From NCBI RefSeq assembly GCF_009928685.1, contig NZ_WWEO01000040.1, positions 124,001-188,000 of the forward strand: a stretch of 64,000 bases of DNA, given 5' to 3'. The notes under the pieces are model-generated. The model did no database searches. It saw only the letters and a list, made by a program, of their open reading frames with translations, and had not been told where the DNA came from. Shown in pieces: positions 53,901 to 62,223 of this stretch. The translations under genes and the position numbers were made by a program. The stretch comes from Mucilaginibacter agri (GTDB lineage Bacteria > Bacteroidota > Bacteroidia > Sphingobacteriales > Sphingobacteriaceae). Each line of letters starts with the position of its first letter. The stretch's first letter is position 1.

Positions 53901-54147
53901 TTTATTCCCGATGAGTATTGCAACTGGTCCATCTGCGCAGGGTAACCACTCTATCAGTATCGGTGCAGCCGGGGGGATGGTGTCGGGAGTATTGCTTGGT
54001 TTATTCATTATCCCGGTTCTGTTTGTGATTTTCCAGGCTTTGCAAGAGAAAGTAAGTGGTGTGCCGGTAGCAGTATTGCTTGATGGTGAAAATACCAATC
54101 ACGTTGATGGCCAGCCAGCCAGGTTACAAGAAGAGTATAACGGTTAA
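50935..54147 (+). CDS. RND multidrug efflux transporter, HAE1 family
   Basis: 1070 residues, inner membrane trimer, proton antiporter. N-terminus MFQKFIERPVLSTVISILLVIVG is typical of AcrB-like pumps. Periplasmic porter domains are followed by the TM4 motif IGIVVDDAIVVVEAVHAKME with the proton-relay Asp pair. A second half of the same layout has the hydrophobic-repeat ALIMLIGLLAKNAILIVEFA. Substrate specificity is unknown. It is 24 bases after the adaptor and 45 before the channel. Confidence 0.95.
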   Translation: MFQKFIERPVLSTVISILLVIVGILGLTKLPLERFPNIAPPAVLVSAVYPGANAETILRSVTPSLEESINGVENMTYMTSTASNDGTLGITVYFKQGTDPDQAAVNVQNRVSQATSQLPAEVVQYGITTTKQQNSFIGAMAIYTEDPKKYDQTFVANYAQINIIPEIKRIPGVGSASIFGGVKDYSMRIWLNPTQMAAYNVTPAEVNAAIQDKNLEAAPGKFGERSDVAFEYVIKYKGKLTTPEEYQNIAIRANADGSVLRLKDVARVELGAYSYNSYSNLNGHDGIVIGIIQLSGSNANEIQIAIDKLMEKASKDFPVGIKYNQFYRTKTDLDESINQVEHTLVEAFVLVFIVVFIFLQDFRSTLIPAIAVPVAIIGTFFFMNLFGFSVNLLTLFALVLAIGIVVDDAIVVVEAVHAKMEHNPSLTPKKATTEAMHEITGAIISITLVMAAVFLPVSFMTGSTGIFYRQFALTMAIAIIISAVNALTLSPALAALFLKNKHTEGGHDAPKKGFVEKFYAGFNGSFNYVTDRYVGGLKFLVKHKWLSMGGLLVVLLATVYMVNKTKTGFIPTEDQGFVAIAVNTPSGTSLSGTNKIFKQAEAQLNTLESARFVTALSGFNFLTQSSSPSAGVIFLLLKPTEERGAVKNIDAIQNIVRGKLGGIPGGTFFVFSFPTVPGFSNVEALDVMLQDKTNGRLDKFSGIANNFIAKLMQKPAVAYAFTSYKADYPQLQLEVNDEKANQLGVNVKDILSTMQAYFGTAQASDFNRFGKYYRVVVQADIADRTDPTAIDRVFVKNKSGESVPINTLVKLTRVYGSETASRYNLFNSIEVNAIPKPGYSSGDAIKAIEETAKEQLPAGFAYEFSGQTREEISSGGQSGVIFMLCLVFVYFLLSAQYESYILPLAVILSIPTGIFGVFIVLGLTGVENNIYVQVALIMLIGLLAKNAILIVEFAVQKRKAGLSLANAAIEAARLRIRPIIMTSMAFVFGLFPMSIATGPSAQGNHSISIGAAGGMVSGVLLGLFIIPVLFVIFQALQEKVSGVPVAVLLDGENTNHVDGQPARLQEEYNG

Positions 54148-54192
54148 TGATGAGGTATCAACCCAGTATTGATCAAATAAAGAAATAAGAAA

Positions 54193-55611
54193 ATGAAAAA
54201 ATATATAAGCGGGCTTGGCTTAGTAGCAGTGTTATTAAGCGCCTGTTCGGTATCGAAAGATATCAAAGCACCAGCACCAGAGGTACCTGCTACGTTTCGT
54301 AACGCAGCGGCGGTAACTACTGGCGACACCAGCAGCATAGCCGATATCCAGTGGAGGCAATTTTTTACCGAACCTGTTTTGCAAAAGCTGATCGACAGTG
54401 CTATCATCAGAAACTATGATGTGCAGATCGCGGTTAAAAATATCGAGTCGTCACAATTATTATTTAAACAGGTGAAATGGAATTACGTTCCCGAAGTTGC
54501 GCTGAATGTAACAGCTAATTCGCAGCGTCCATCTGATAATAGTATCACCGGTTTAAGTATTAATCAATACAACATTGGTACACATCATATTGAGGATTAC
54601 TCTGCTAATCTTTCCCTTTCTTGGGAGGCAGATATTTGGGGTAAGATCCGCAATCAGCAAAAAAGTGCGTTGGCAAGTTACTTGCAAACTAACGAGGCTA
54701 AAAAGCTGATCCAAACCAATATTGTGGCAGGGGTATCACAAGGATATTATAACCTGCTGATGCTTGATGCACAATTGGACATTGCAAAAAGAAACGTAAG
54801 GTTGAACGACAGTACTTTGCGTATTATCAAACTGCAATATGACGCTGGTCAGGTTACTTCGTTAGCGGTACAACAAGCCGACGCACAGCGATTAGTTGCT
54901 GCAGGTTTGGTGCCACAGTTAGAGCAGAACATTACCATACAAGAGAACGCGCTTCGAATTTTAACAGGTGCCTTGCCAGATAAAATTGAACGAACTGCAA
55001 GTTTGGATCAAATCACTATTCCAGACAATATCAGTACCGGCGTAGCAACGGCGGTAGTAAGCCGCAGACCCGATGTGCGCAGCGCAGAGTTAGCGTTGAA
55101 TATAGCCAACGCCAACGTTGGTATTACCAATGCGAACATGTATCCGGCTTTAAGGATTACTGCGAGCGGAGGTTTAAACTCATTCAAATCCAGCAACTGG
55201 TTTAATATACCTGCTTCGCTATTTGGTATAGTAGGCGCCAGCGTGGTAACACCTTTGCTTGACCATAAACAACTGAGTACGCAATATAAAGTGGCCAAGG
55301 TTGATCGTGAGAAAGTAGTGTTGCAATTCCGCCAGTCGGTATTAAATGCTGTTGGCGAAGTGTCTAATGCTTTGGTGAGTATCGAAAAACTCAAAGCACA
55401 ACAGGCTATCGCTGCTGATAGAGTAAGTACGCTGCAAAAAGCCACCGGTAATGCCAACCTGCTGTTTAGAAATGGTTTGGCAAATTACCTGGAGGTAATT
55501 ACCGCGCAAAGCAACGTTTTGCAAAGTGAGCTGGAGCTGGCAACCATCAAAAGAGACCAGCTAAATGCTGTGTCTGAGCTTTACCGCTCATTAGGCGGTG
55601 GTTGGAAATAA
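54193..55611 (+). CDS. outer membrane efflux channel lipoprotein (OprM/NodT family)
   Basis: 472 residues. Lipoprotein signal with lipobox LLSACS. Two OEP repeats: IQWRQFFTEPVLQKLIDSAI and LSLSWEADIWGKIRNQQKSA, the latter diagnostic of NodT/OprM. The second half has RRPDVRSAELALNIANANVGI. Trimeric channel completing the tripartite pump. Followed by a strong terminator at 55638-55671. Confidence 0.93.
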   Translation: MKKYISGLGLVAVLLSACSVSKDIKAPAPEVPATFRNAAAVTTGDTSSIADIQWRQFFTEPVLQKLIDSAIIRNYDVQIAVKNIESSQLLFKQVKWNYVPEVALNVTANSQRPSDNSITGLSINQYNIGTHHIEDYSANLSLSWEADIWGKIRNQQKSALASYLQTNEAKKLIQTNIVAGVSQGYYNLLMLDAQLDIAKRNVRLNDSTLRIIKLQYDAGQVTSLAVQQADAQRLVAAGLVPQLEQNITIQENALRILTGALPDKIERTASLDQITIPDNISTGVATAVVSRRPDVRSAELALNIANANVGITNANMYPALRITASGGLNSFKSSNWFNIPASLFGIVGASVVTPLLDHKQLSTQYKVAKVDREKVVLQFRQSVLNAVGEVSNALVSIEKLKAQQAIAADRVSTLQKATGNANLLFRNGLANYLEVITAQSNVLQSELELATIKRDQLNAVSELYRSLGGGWK

Positions 55612-55637
55612 GCAAAATTAACTCCAGATATATCGAG

Positions 55638-55671
55638 AAAAAGCGCCCTTCTGTTATGAGGGCGCTTTTTT
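55638..55671 (+). terminator. intrinsic terminator after the efflux operon
   Basis: 12-bp stem AAAAAGCGCCCT / AGGGCGCTTTTT with a nine-base loop and a T-run. Confidence 0.88.
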
Positions 55672-55688
55672 AGTTTGTAAGCCTAATT

Positions 55689-55777
55689 TGTCATTCAGAG
55701 CGCCAGCGAAGAATCTTCTTAACCATGCTTGCGCGCTTTTATACCGCAGAAGATTCTTCACTACGTTCAGAATGACA
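55689..55777. repeat. REP-type imperfect palindrome, copy 3 (89 bp)
   Basis: Left arm 55689-55719 (starts TGTCATTCAGAGCGCCAGCG) pairs with the right arm 55748-55777 (starts AGAAGATTCTTCACTACG). Both arms are 30-31 bases and nearly perfect. Same ends as the copies at 6358 and 8749. Confidence 0.8.
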
Positions 55778-55806
55778 AAATGTTAACTTAGCCCCAACTA
55801 ATTTAT

Positions 55807-57618
55807 ATGGAACCTACTATCATCGCCGACTACCAACAGCGTGCCCTCGAAGCCAAAACCCAGTTTACCCGATACGAAAAGCTGGCCAACCAGTATTCGC
55901 TTTTGCGATTGGTAATTTTTGGGCTAATCGTTGTCGGCATTTATTTTGGTGTGGTTTACAATGATATTGCCATTGTAATAGTGGCCTTTATACTCCTCGG
56001 CCTGGGTTTTGCCTGGTTGGTATCAAAACAAAGCGGTTTCGAAGAGGAGAAAAAATATTATCAGGATCTTACTAAAGTAACAGAGAACGAAATCGCAGGG
56101 ATAACCACCCGTGCCAACTTATACGATAACGGCAACAGCTTTAGCGACGATAAGCATTTCTACACGGCCGATCTGGACATCTTCGGGCATTTATCCCTGT
56201 TTCAAATGCTTAATAGGGCAGCTACATTTGCGGGCAGGAGCAGGCTTGCCTTTTGGTTGAGCAAGCCATCAGTTAAATATGTGATCTTAAATAGGCAGGA
56301 TGCTGTTAAAGAGATAGCCGCCAAAAACAGCTGGAAACTGGATCTGCAAGCAAGATTAGTCTTCGCCATTGCGGAACCGGGCAATCACCTCGAGCAACTG
56401 ATTACGTATCTAAACGTTCCGCTCAATTTAAAGGGTGAAAACTGGTTAAGTAAATATGCTAAAATAGCCCCTTGGTTATTATTGGCTGCAATTATTGGTA
56501 CCTGGTTTTACTATCCGGTTAAAATGCTGGCAGTGCTGATAGGACTTACCAACATGAGTATCATCTTCTCGAGAGCCAAAGCAATTGCCAAAACTGATCT
56601 TATTGCAGGTAAAATAGGCAAGATATTGGGCAACTATGCGTCGGCATTTGAGGGGATAGAACAGGAGGATTGGGATGCCGATTACAACAGCAATCTTGCT
56701 TCATTTATCGGAAAGGACGGCACTTCGGCAAGGATCAAGGAGCTTTCGCATCTGATCAACAAGCTTAATTATCATCTTAATCCATATATCGGTTTCTTCC
56801 TTAACCTGTTCCTGCTTTGGGATATTCGCCAGATTATCGCCATTGAAAACTGGAAGCGTAACAACCGCCAAAACCTCGAGAAAGCCTTTGATGTTATTGC
56901 TGAATTTGAAGCACTGATCAGCTTATCGAGCATGCACATTAACAACCCGCAATGGGCGTTTCCTATTATTGTCGATGGTGCCGCCTACTCCATAACAGCC
57001 AAACAGATCGCGCATCCGCTTATCAATCCCGACTACGCGGTTAAAAATGATTATGAGTTGGAGGACACCTACAAGATCGATATTATTACGGGTTCTAACA
57101 TGGCCGGCAAGAGTACTTTTTTACGAACCATTGGCATCAATACCGTGCTGGCCTTATGCGGTGCGCCTGTTTGTGCGGAGAGTATGGCCGTGTCCGTAAT
57201 TACTATGGTAAGTTATATGCGTATCAAAGATTCGCTTAACGAGAGTACCTCTACCTTTAAAGCCGAACTCGACCGCTTACAAATGCTTTTAGCCGCAGTT
57301 GAAAGCGACGAAAAGATCTTTTTCCTGATTGATGAAATGCTGCGCGGTACCAATTCAGTAGATAAATATTTAGGCTCCAAGGCCGTGATTGAACGTTTGA
57401 TCAGCAAGAATGGAGTGGGGCTTGTTGCCACCCACGATTTACAGATTGCCCATTTGGAACAAAAATATCCCGATTATGTGCGTAACTTCTATTTCGATAT
57501 TCAGGTGGTAGATGGTGAAATGTTGTTTGATTACAAGATTAAGAATGGTGAATGTAAAACCTTTAATGCATCGCTATTGCTCAAACGCATAGGGATAGAT
57601 ACAGAAGCTAGTAATTGA
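55807..57618 (+). CDS. membrane-anchored MutS-family ATPase
   Basis: 603 residues. Walker A TGSNMAGKSTFLRT with Gly434-Lys435, and Walker B FFLIDEMLRGTNSVDK and then a VATHDLQIAH motif as in MutS ABC ATPases. Unusual: N-terminal hydrophobic segments at about 33-55 and 57-75, and another at 218-255, so the protein is membrane-inserted. No mismatch-recognition N-terminal domain (no Phe-x-Glu motif). It is a MutS homologue known in Bacteroidota but of unclear function; probably not classic mismatch repair. Confidence 0.85.
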   Translation: MEPTIIADYQQRALEAKTQFTRYEKLANQYSLLRLVIFGLIVVGIYFGVVYNDIAIVIVAFILLGLGFAWLVSKQSGFEEEKKYYQDLTKVTENEIAGITTRANLYDNGNSFSDDKHFYTADLDIFGHLSLFQMLNRAATFAGRSRLAFWLSKPSVKYVILNRQDAVKEIAAKNSWKLDLQARLVFAIAEPGNHLEQLITYLNVPLNLKGENWLSKYAKIAPWLLLAAIIGTWFYYPVKMLAVLIGLTNMSIIFSRAKAIAKTDLIAGKIGKILGNYASAFEGIEQEDWDADYNSNLASFIGKDGTSARIKELSHLINKLNYHLNPYIGFFLNLFLLWDIRQIIAIENWKRNNRQNLEKAFDVIAEFEALISLSSMHINNPQWAFPIIVDGAAYSITAKQIAHPLINPDYAVKNDYELEDTYKIDIITGSNMAGKSTFLRTIGINTVLALCGAPVCAESMAVSVITMVSYMRIKDSLNESTSTFKAELDRLQMLLAAVESDEKIFFLIDEMLRGTNSVDKYLGSKAVIERLISKNGVGLVATHDLQIAHLEQKYPDYVRNFYFDIQVVDGEMLFDYKIKNGECKTFNASLLLKRIGIDTEASN

Positions 57619-60277
57619 AAGTAACCTTCGCTACAATCATTCGCCCCGGAATTTTATATACGCTATTGGTATAGGTATTAGCCGATAAGTATGCTGTACT
57701 GTATGTTTTGGTGTTTAGTAAGTTAAGTGCGTTTAACTCTATGTCGATCTTACTTTTGGTAAAACGATAACGGCCGTTAAAGTCGGCGAAAGAATAATTA
57801 AGGTCGTTCATATTGGGCTGATGGGTGTAATAGTTATCGCCCGACAGCGTGAAATACAAACTGCTTATCGGTACATAAGTTATGGCCGCGTTATGCTGTA
57901 ACTGGTTAAAAGCATTTCCCGGTGCAGCCGATGATTGGCTGACGTTATGGCTGAAGTTGATCTTGTAGCTGAAATTTATGGTGCTGCTTACCTTGGTTTC
58001 AATGCCTGCGTTAACAGTTGTGATCTTGTTTTGATAAGGTAACAATTCACCGTTAAAGATCTGGTTAGAGCGGCTCGACTGCCATGATGCTCCGCCGCTA
58101 AAAGTGGTATGCAAATCGAAATTATATTTACTAATGCTACCCATAATCATCCAGCTATCAGTCGAGTTTTGATAAGGCAATACAATTCGCTGTTGAAAGT
58201 TGGGCGTAATGTTGCTGTAGGCAATATTATTGGCATCGGTATGGCTGTAGATGGTGTTAATGCCAAAGAAGAACATATCGATAGCCTTACGGTAATTAAA
58301 GCCCAGCCCGGCGTTTTGCGTTTTGGTTTCGGTTAGTCCGGCATTGTTAGCATACAGACTGCGATAATTTGTTAATATGTACCCCCGGTAAACGTTATTT
58401 ATGTCGCCAATGTTGTTGCGATAATTGTAGCTCAGGGTGATGTAGTTTTCAATGCCGGTTAAGTATTTTAGGGAAACCTGCGGATTTACGTATAAGCGTG
58501 TAAGCGATTCGTCGAGCTGGTAAAGCGGTTCTTTATAGCTGGTTTGCTGTAGCGTAACAGGCACGGTAACAGCAAGCTTTAACTTTTTACCAGGGATGTC
58601 AAACCCTGCTTCCGCAAAGAATTTTTTACGGGTCCAATCGAGATTGTTGGCAGCGCTGTCAAGCGCCGGACGGGTGCTTTGATCATTTTGAACCGTATAC
58701 AATAAAGAGTTTAATTGCTGCGACTGAATATTAAAACCCGCCTTGTATTTCTGCGTGATCAAATCGCCGGGTAGTGTAAATAGCACATAGTTGTTAGTTG
58801 CCCACGTAGGCACGTTAACGGTTTGCACCAATTGTTTATAAGGTTGGCTGTTGTTAAAAATACTAGCGTTTAGCCCCGGTTCAATGGTGCGAATTTCGGG
58901 TTCGGTAATATGATCAATGTAGGAGTAGAGGTTAACAATAGTGCCCGATTTCAGCGTCTGCATAAAACTTAACTCGTTGGAGAAATCGCGGAGGTTATCC
59001 TTTAGTTTTTGATTAGCGCTGTTGCCGTTAGTAGTTAGTGCCGAGTAACTGGTGTTGTAATTTACATCGCCCATCAAAGCATCGTTCAGGTAAAACTTTT
59101 CTTTGTTAATGTTCAAATTAAACTGGGCATGCAGCAGGTCTGGGCGTTTCTTGTTTTTCTGCACTTCAGTATAGGTAATAGTATCGCCGGGTAGGTAAGT
59201 CTGTGTCAGCTTTTGGTAGTCCTGCTTTTGGGTATCGTGCAGGTAAGATATATTAGCCTTTAATTGCACATCTTTTTTAATGTTCACCAGGTTGTTGAGA
59301 TTAAGTAAGCCCGATTGATTGAATAGATACCGGCTGGTGGGCAGATTAGGGTTACCAGCCGCACCCAAAGAAAGCTCAGTAGTAGGTTTATTATTGTCTA
59401 CACGACTGTTATACTCACTCATATTATGCGATGTGAGGTCCCATGCCACATCATTGCCAGTGTTATTGCCCTTCAGATAGTTTATCGCCTTGTATTTATC
59501 CTTCAGCATAATGGCGTTAATATTTTCGTCGTATTTACCCGGCAAGCCGGCTCCGATGGTAGCCTGTCCCATCAGTTGTAATTGGGCTTCTTTTTTTATG
59601 GTGATATTTAAGGCTACATCATCGCTCAGTACCTTGTTCTGCAGCATCTTTACCGGTTGGTGATTTTCCATTACCTGCACCTTATCAACCGCGGCGCTGG
59701 GGATGGTGCTTGTGGCAATGTTATACTTGTCATCTAGTAAATTATCACCACCGATATAGAAATTGGATATAGACTTGCCGTTGTAGCTGATCTTGCCGTT
59801 GGCATCAACCGCAATACCTGGCAGCTTTTTAATCACATCCCCAATCACCCTGTCTTGCGGACCGCTGAAGTCCGATACCTTGTAGTTCAACGTGTCGCCA
59901 CTGGTGCGTAAGCGTGGGCGATTGTCTTTGACGGTAACCGTTTTTAGTTGATGGTTAGTCATCGAGAGGGCGAAATTATAGGGTGTGTTAAGATCCGTAA
60001 CAGGTTTGCTTTGTTTGGTAAAGCCAATGCAACTCACTTCAAGTATCAGGGTCTTTTTGTCTGCGTCGGCAGGTACAGCGAGGCTGTACATACCCCTATC
60101 ATTACTTACCGTATAGGCGATAATGGTATTGCCACCGGCTTTTAGGTTAACGCCTGCAAACGATACCACCTTGCCCAGGCTATCTTTAACCGTTCCATGC
60201 AATGTTTGCGCGTAGATAGTATGTGCCGATAGAAGCGCCCACAAAAACAATAAGATCGATATGATTATCGCTTTCAT
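57608..60277 (-). CDS. outer membrane beta-barrel receptor with CarboxypepD-reg and plug domains
   Basis: 889 residues. Signal peptide about 1-23 (LLFLWALLSAHTIYAQ). A carboxypeptidase-regulatory domain covers about 24-110 (GTVKDSLGKVVSFAGVNLK). A TonB-plug-like region follows at about 120-230 (GDVIKKLPGIAVDANGKISY, SAAVDKVQVMENHQP). The barrel extends to the end (terminal VAKVTFNY, aromatic C-terminus). No clear TonB box was identified. Start overlaps the stop of GLPGLI-1 by four bases, so the operon is clear. Convergent overlap of 11 bases with the MutS gene. Confidence 0.88.
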   Translation of the reverse strand: MKAIIISILLFLWALLSAHTIYAQTLHGTVKDSLGKVVSFAGVNLKAGGNTIIAYTVSNDRGMYSLAVPADADKKTLILEVSCIGFTKQSKPVTDLNTPYNFALSMTNHQLKTVTVKDNRPRLRTSGDTLNYKVSDFSGPQDRVIGDVIKKLPGIAVDANGKISYNGKSISNFYIGGDNLLDDKYNIATSTIPSAAVDKVQVMENHQPVKMLQNKVLSDDVALNITIKKEAQLQLMGQATIGAGLPGKYDENINAIMLKDKYKAINYLKGNNTGNDVAWDLTSHNMSEYNSRVDNNKPTTELSLGAAGNPNLPTSRYLFNQSGLLNLNNLVNIKKDVQLKANISYLHDTQKQDYQKLTQTYLPGDTITYTEVQKNKKRPDLLHAQFNLNINKEKFYLNDALMGDVNYNTSYSALTTNGNSANQKLKDNLRDFSNELSFMQTLKSGTIVNLYSYIDHITEPEIRTIEPGLNASIFNNSQPYKQLVQTVNVPTWATNNYVLFTLPGDLITQKYKAGFNIQSQQLNSLLYTVQNDQSTRPALDSAANNLDWTRKKFFAEAGFDIPGKKLKLAVTVPVTLQQTSYKEPLYQLDESLTRLYVNPQVSLKYLTGIENYITLSYNYRNNIGDINNVYRGYILTNYRSLYANNAGLTETKTQNAGLGFNYRKAIDMFFFGINTIYSHTDANNIAYSNITPNFQQRIVLPYQNSTDSWMIMGSISKYNFDLHTTFSGGASWQSSRSNQIFNGELLPYQNKITTVNAGIETKVSSTINFSYKINFSHNVSQSSAAPGNAFNQLQHNAAITYVPISSLYFTLSGDNYYTHQPNMNDLNYSFADFNGRYRFTKSKIDIELNALNLLNTKTYSTAYLSANTYTNSVYKIPGRMIVAKVTFNY

Positions 60278-61140
60278 TTTTTCTCAGGTAATTCGATAGG
60301 ATTATTAATAGTGCGGCTAAAGGTGTTGTCGCTTTTGGTGATATTGATTGACTTGATCTTGCTTACATCAATATTATCCATTGGTGACCGTGAGCTTTTA
60401 GTAGATGGCATTTTGCTAAATGCCGCTGGGTCGGTTTTTTGCAGATCCTTTAAGCGAACAAGTTCTTTATCGGTAGTCCGGATTACGTCATTTGGCAGGG
60501 CAACAGTCAGATTTTTCTGGCTAACATCTTCCATCCCTGCAAACTCAAATATTACTTCCTTTTTGCTGTCGGTGGCTTGTACAATTAGGCCCGGCAATCC
60601 ATTTAATTTCCATGGCCCGCTATGAAACGGCAGGTCGGCGCAAAACCAAGCCTCATAATCACGACCTTTAAAATGTGCCGTCGCTTTTTGGCAATGCAGG
60701 GTATTGATGGTTGTTGTATCATTAGTTATTGTCCATTTAAAAGCCGGGAGGGGCTCCTCTGTCAGGTAAAAGTTGATCAGTTTTTGCTTAACGAACATCT
60801 TTCTTTCTGCTGTAAACAGAAAGTATTCATTCTCGGCAACTGTGCGCATACCTGATATAGTAAGGTCGACATGATTAGGATCGGGAGCATTTTTAAATTG
60901 CTGGCTGATCTCATTGTTCATCCTCTCTATTTGTAACCGCGCATCAATGCTGATGTAGGCGCTGGCGTTGCGGCCGAGCAGTAACTCCAAATTCTCTTTG
61001 TAAGGCTTTTCCCTCTGGGTGGTATCCCTAATATGCGTAAAGTGATACTTAACCAAAGCCTGTGCAGGCTCTGGTTTTTGGGCGTAAACAGAACTGACGG
61101 CCAATAAAAGGGCGATAACCGTATAAAATAGCGATTTCAT
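60274..61140 (-). CDS. GLPGLI family protein 1
   Basis: 288 residues. Signal peptide about 1-20. Named for the motif GLPGLI at 181-186 (WKLNGLPGLIVQATDSKKEV). Cys150 and Cys167 sit 16 residues apart (LHCQKA, WFCADLPF), exactly the spacing of the paralogues; a structural disulfide is inferred. Function of the family is unknown; members are exported in Bacteroidota. Second gene in a GLPGLI-2, GLPGLI-1, barrel operon. Confidence 0.92.
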   Translation of the reverse strand: MKSLFYTVIALLLAVSSVYAQKPEPAQALVKYHFTHIRDTTQREKPYKENLELLLGRNASAYISIDARLQIERMNNEISQQFKNAPDPNHVDLTISGMRTVAENEYFLFTAERKMFVKQKLINFYLTEEPLPAFKWTITNDTTTINTLHCQKATAHFKGRDYEAWFCADLPFHSGPWKLNGLPGLIVQATDSKKEVIFEFAGMEDVSQKNLTVALPNDVIRTTDKELVRLKDLQKTDPAAFSKMPSTKSSRSPMDNIDVSKIKSINITKSDNTFSRTINNPIELPEKK

Positions 61141-61162
61141 AAAGTGATTATGGTTTAGGTTA

Positions 61163-62107
61163 TTATTTCTTTTCGTCCAGTTCTATAGGATTGTTATTTA
61201 CAGGTTTAACGGAGTTGGGCGCCGACTGAATTTTAATTACCGGACCTTGGCCACCCGGAACCACCATGCCAGAACCCGCCACTGCCGACTGAATAAATGC
61301 CTGCGGATCTTTGTCGCGCATTTCTTTTAAGCGGGCAAGTTCTTTTTCGGTACTTCTGATGCCTTTTTCGGGAAGGGCAATCATATAATCTGGGATGTTA
61401 CCGTTGCCGTTGTTGGCGTCGCCAAGTACAAACACTTTCACGCCCGGCATAGGCGCTGCATCTGCAACTGCGGTTTTAACGGTAGTGTCTACAGTTTCAG
61501 TTCCGTCAAACTTAAATACAATCTCGTTTTTGGTGTCAGCGGCTTGCAGTATTAATCCCGGTAAACCATTCAGTTTCCAGGGGCCTGCATGGAAGGGGAG
61601 GTCGGCGCAGAACCAGGCCGTATAGTCGCGGCCTTTAAAATGAGTGCTTGCTTTTTGGCAATGGTAGCCACCAATGGTTAAAGTGTCGTTACTTATTTTC
61701 CATTGAGGGGCGACGGCGGGTTCTTCGATAATGTAACTGTTAAACACCTGTTCCTTGCGGAACGCCTTGTGTTCGTTTAGAAAGTAAAAATACTCTGTAG
61801 TGGTGCCGGCATTGCCTTTCATATTTACGTTGAAGTTTTGCGGTCCACCGGCACTTTCTTTCATCTGCTTCGCGAGGTCGGCCTGCATTTGGGCCGAACG
61901 CAATTTGCGGTCGAGGCTTTTGTATACACTGGCGTTGGCACCAACTAAAAGCATCATGTTTTCGGTATAGGGCTTATCCTTATTCAGGGTATCTCGCACA
62001 TGGGTAAATTGGTAGTGGACTATTAGTTTGGCGGTGTCTGCTTTTTGTGCAAATGTTGCCTTAGCTGCCAGTAGCAGAGCTGATAAAATGATATGTTTCG
62101 GTTTCAT
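61163..62107 (-). CDS. GLPGLI family protein 2
   Basis: 314 residues, signal peptide about 1-20. GLPGLI at 181-186 and Cys150/Cys167, the same positions as protein 1. It has a longer C-terminal insert (GTETVDTTVKTAVADAAPMP) and the segment LPEKGIRSTEKELARLKEMRD near the end. First gene of the operon; 22 bases separate it from GLPGLI-1. Promoter and operators lie at 62111-62177. Confidence 0.92.
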   Translation of the reverse strand: MKPKHIILSALLLAAKATFAQKADTAKLIVHYQFTHVRDTLNKDKPYTENMMLLVGANASVYKSLDRKLRSAQMQADLAKQMKESAGGPQNFNVNMKGNAGTTTEYFYFLNEHKAFRKEQVFNSYIIEEPAVAPQWKISNDTLTIGGYHCQKASTHFKGRDYTAWFCADLPFHAGPWKLNGLPGLILQAADTKNEIVFKFDGTETVDTTVKTAVADAAPMPGVKVFVLGDANNGNGNIPDYMIALPEKGIRSTEKELARLKEMRDKDPQAFIQSAVAGSGMVVPGGQGPVIKIQSAPNSVKPVNNNPIELDEKK

Positions 62108-62132
62108 AACGTTTGATTAGTTAAGGAATAAT

Positions 62133-62163
62133 CAAACATAACTAACTGTTTAGTTATATACAA
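62133..62163 (-). promoter_or_regulatory. predicted promoter of the GLPGLI/barrel operon
   Basis: On the minus strand: TTG at 62163-62161, 20-base spacer, TATGTTTG at 62140-62133. Full match to the Bacteroidota promoter consensus. Leader to ATG about 25 bases. Confidence 0.7.
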
Positions 62164-62177
62164 CTAATTAATTAGTT
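62139..62177. promoter_or_regulatory. tandem AACTAA-N4-TTAGTT operators across the promoter
   Basis: Palindrome 1: TAACTAA-CTGT-TTAGTTA (62139-62156) lies in the spacer and touches the -7. Palindrome 2: AACTAA-TTAA-TTAGTT (62162-62177) covers the -33. Starts of the cores are 22 bp apart, two helical turns. The same core is in the TPR-gene promoter at 10663-10678. A further 9-9-9 inverted repeat GTTTGATTA / TAATCAAAC lies at 62111-62137. Confidence 0.7.
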
Positions 62178-62223
62178 AAAAAATGTTAAAAGAAATTCGT
62201 TTAGCTCGAAAGGTCTGTGTTTG

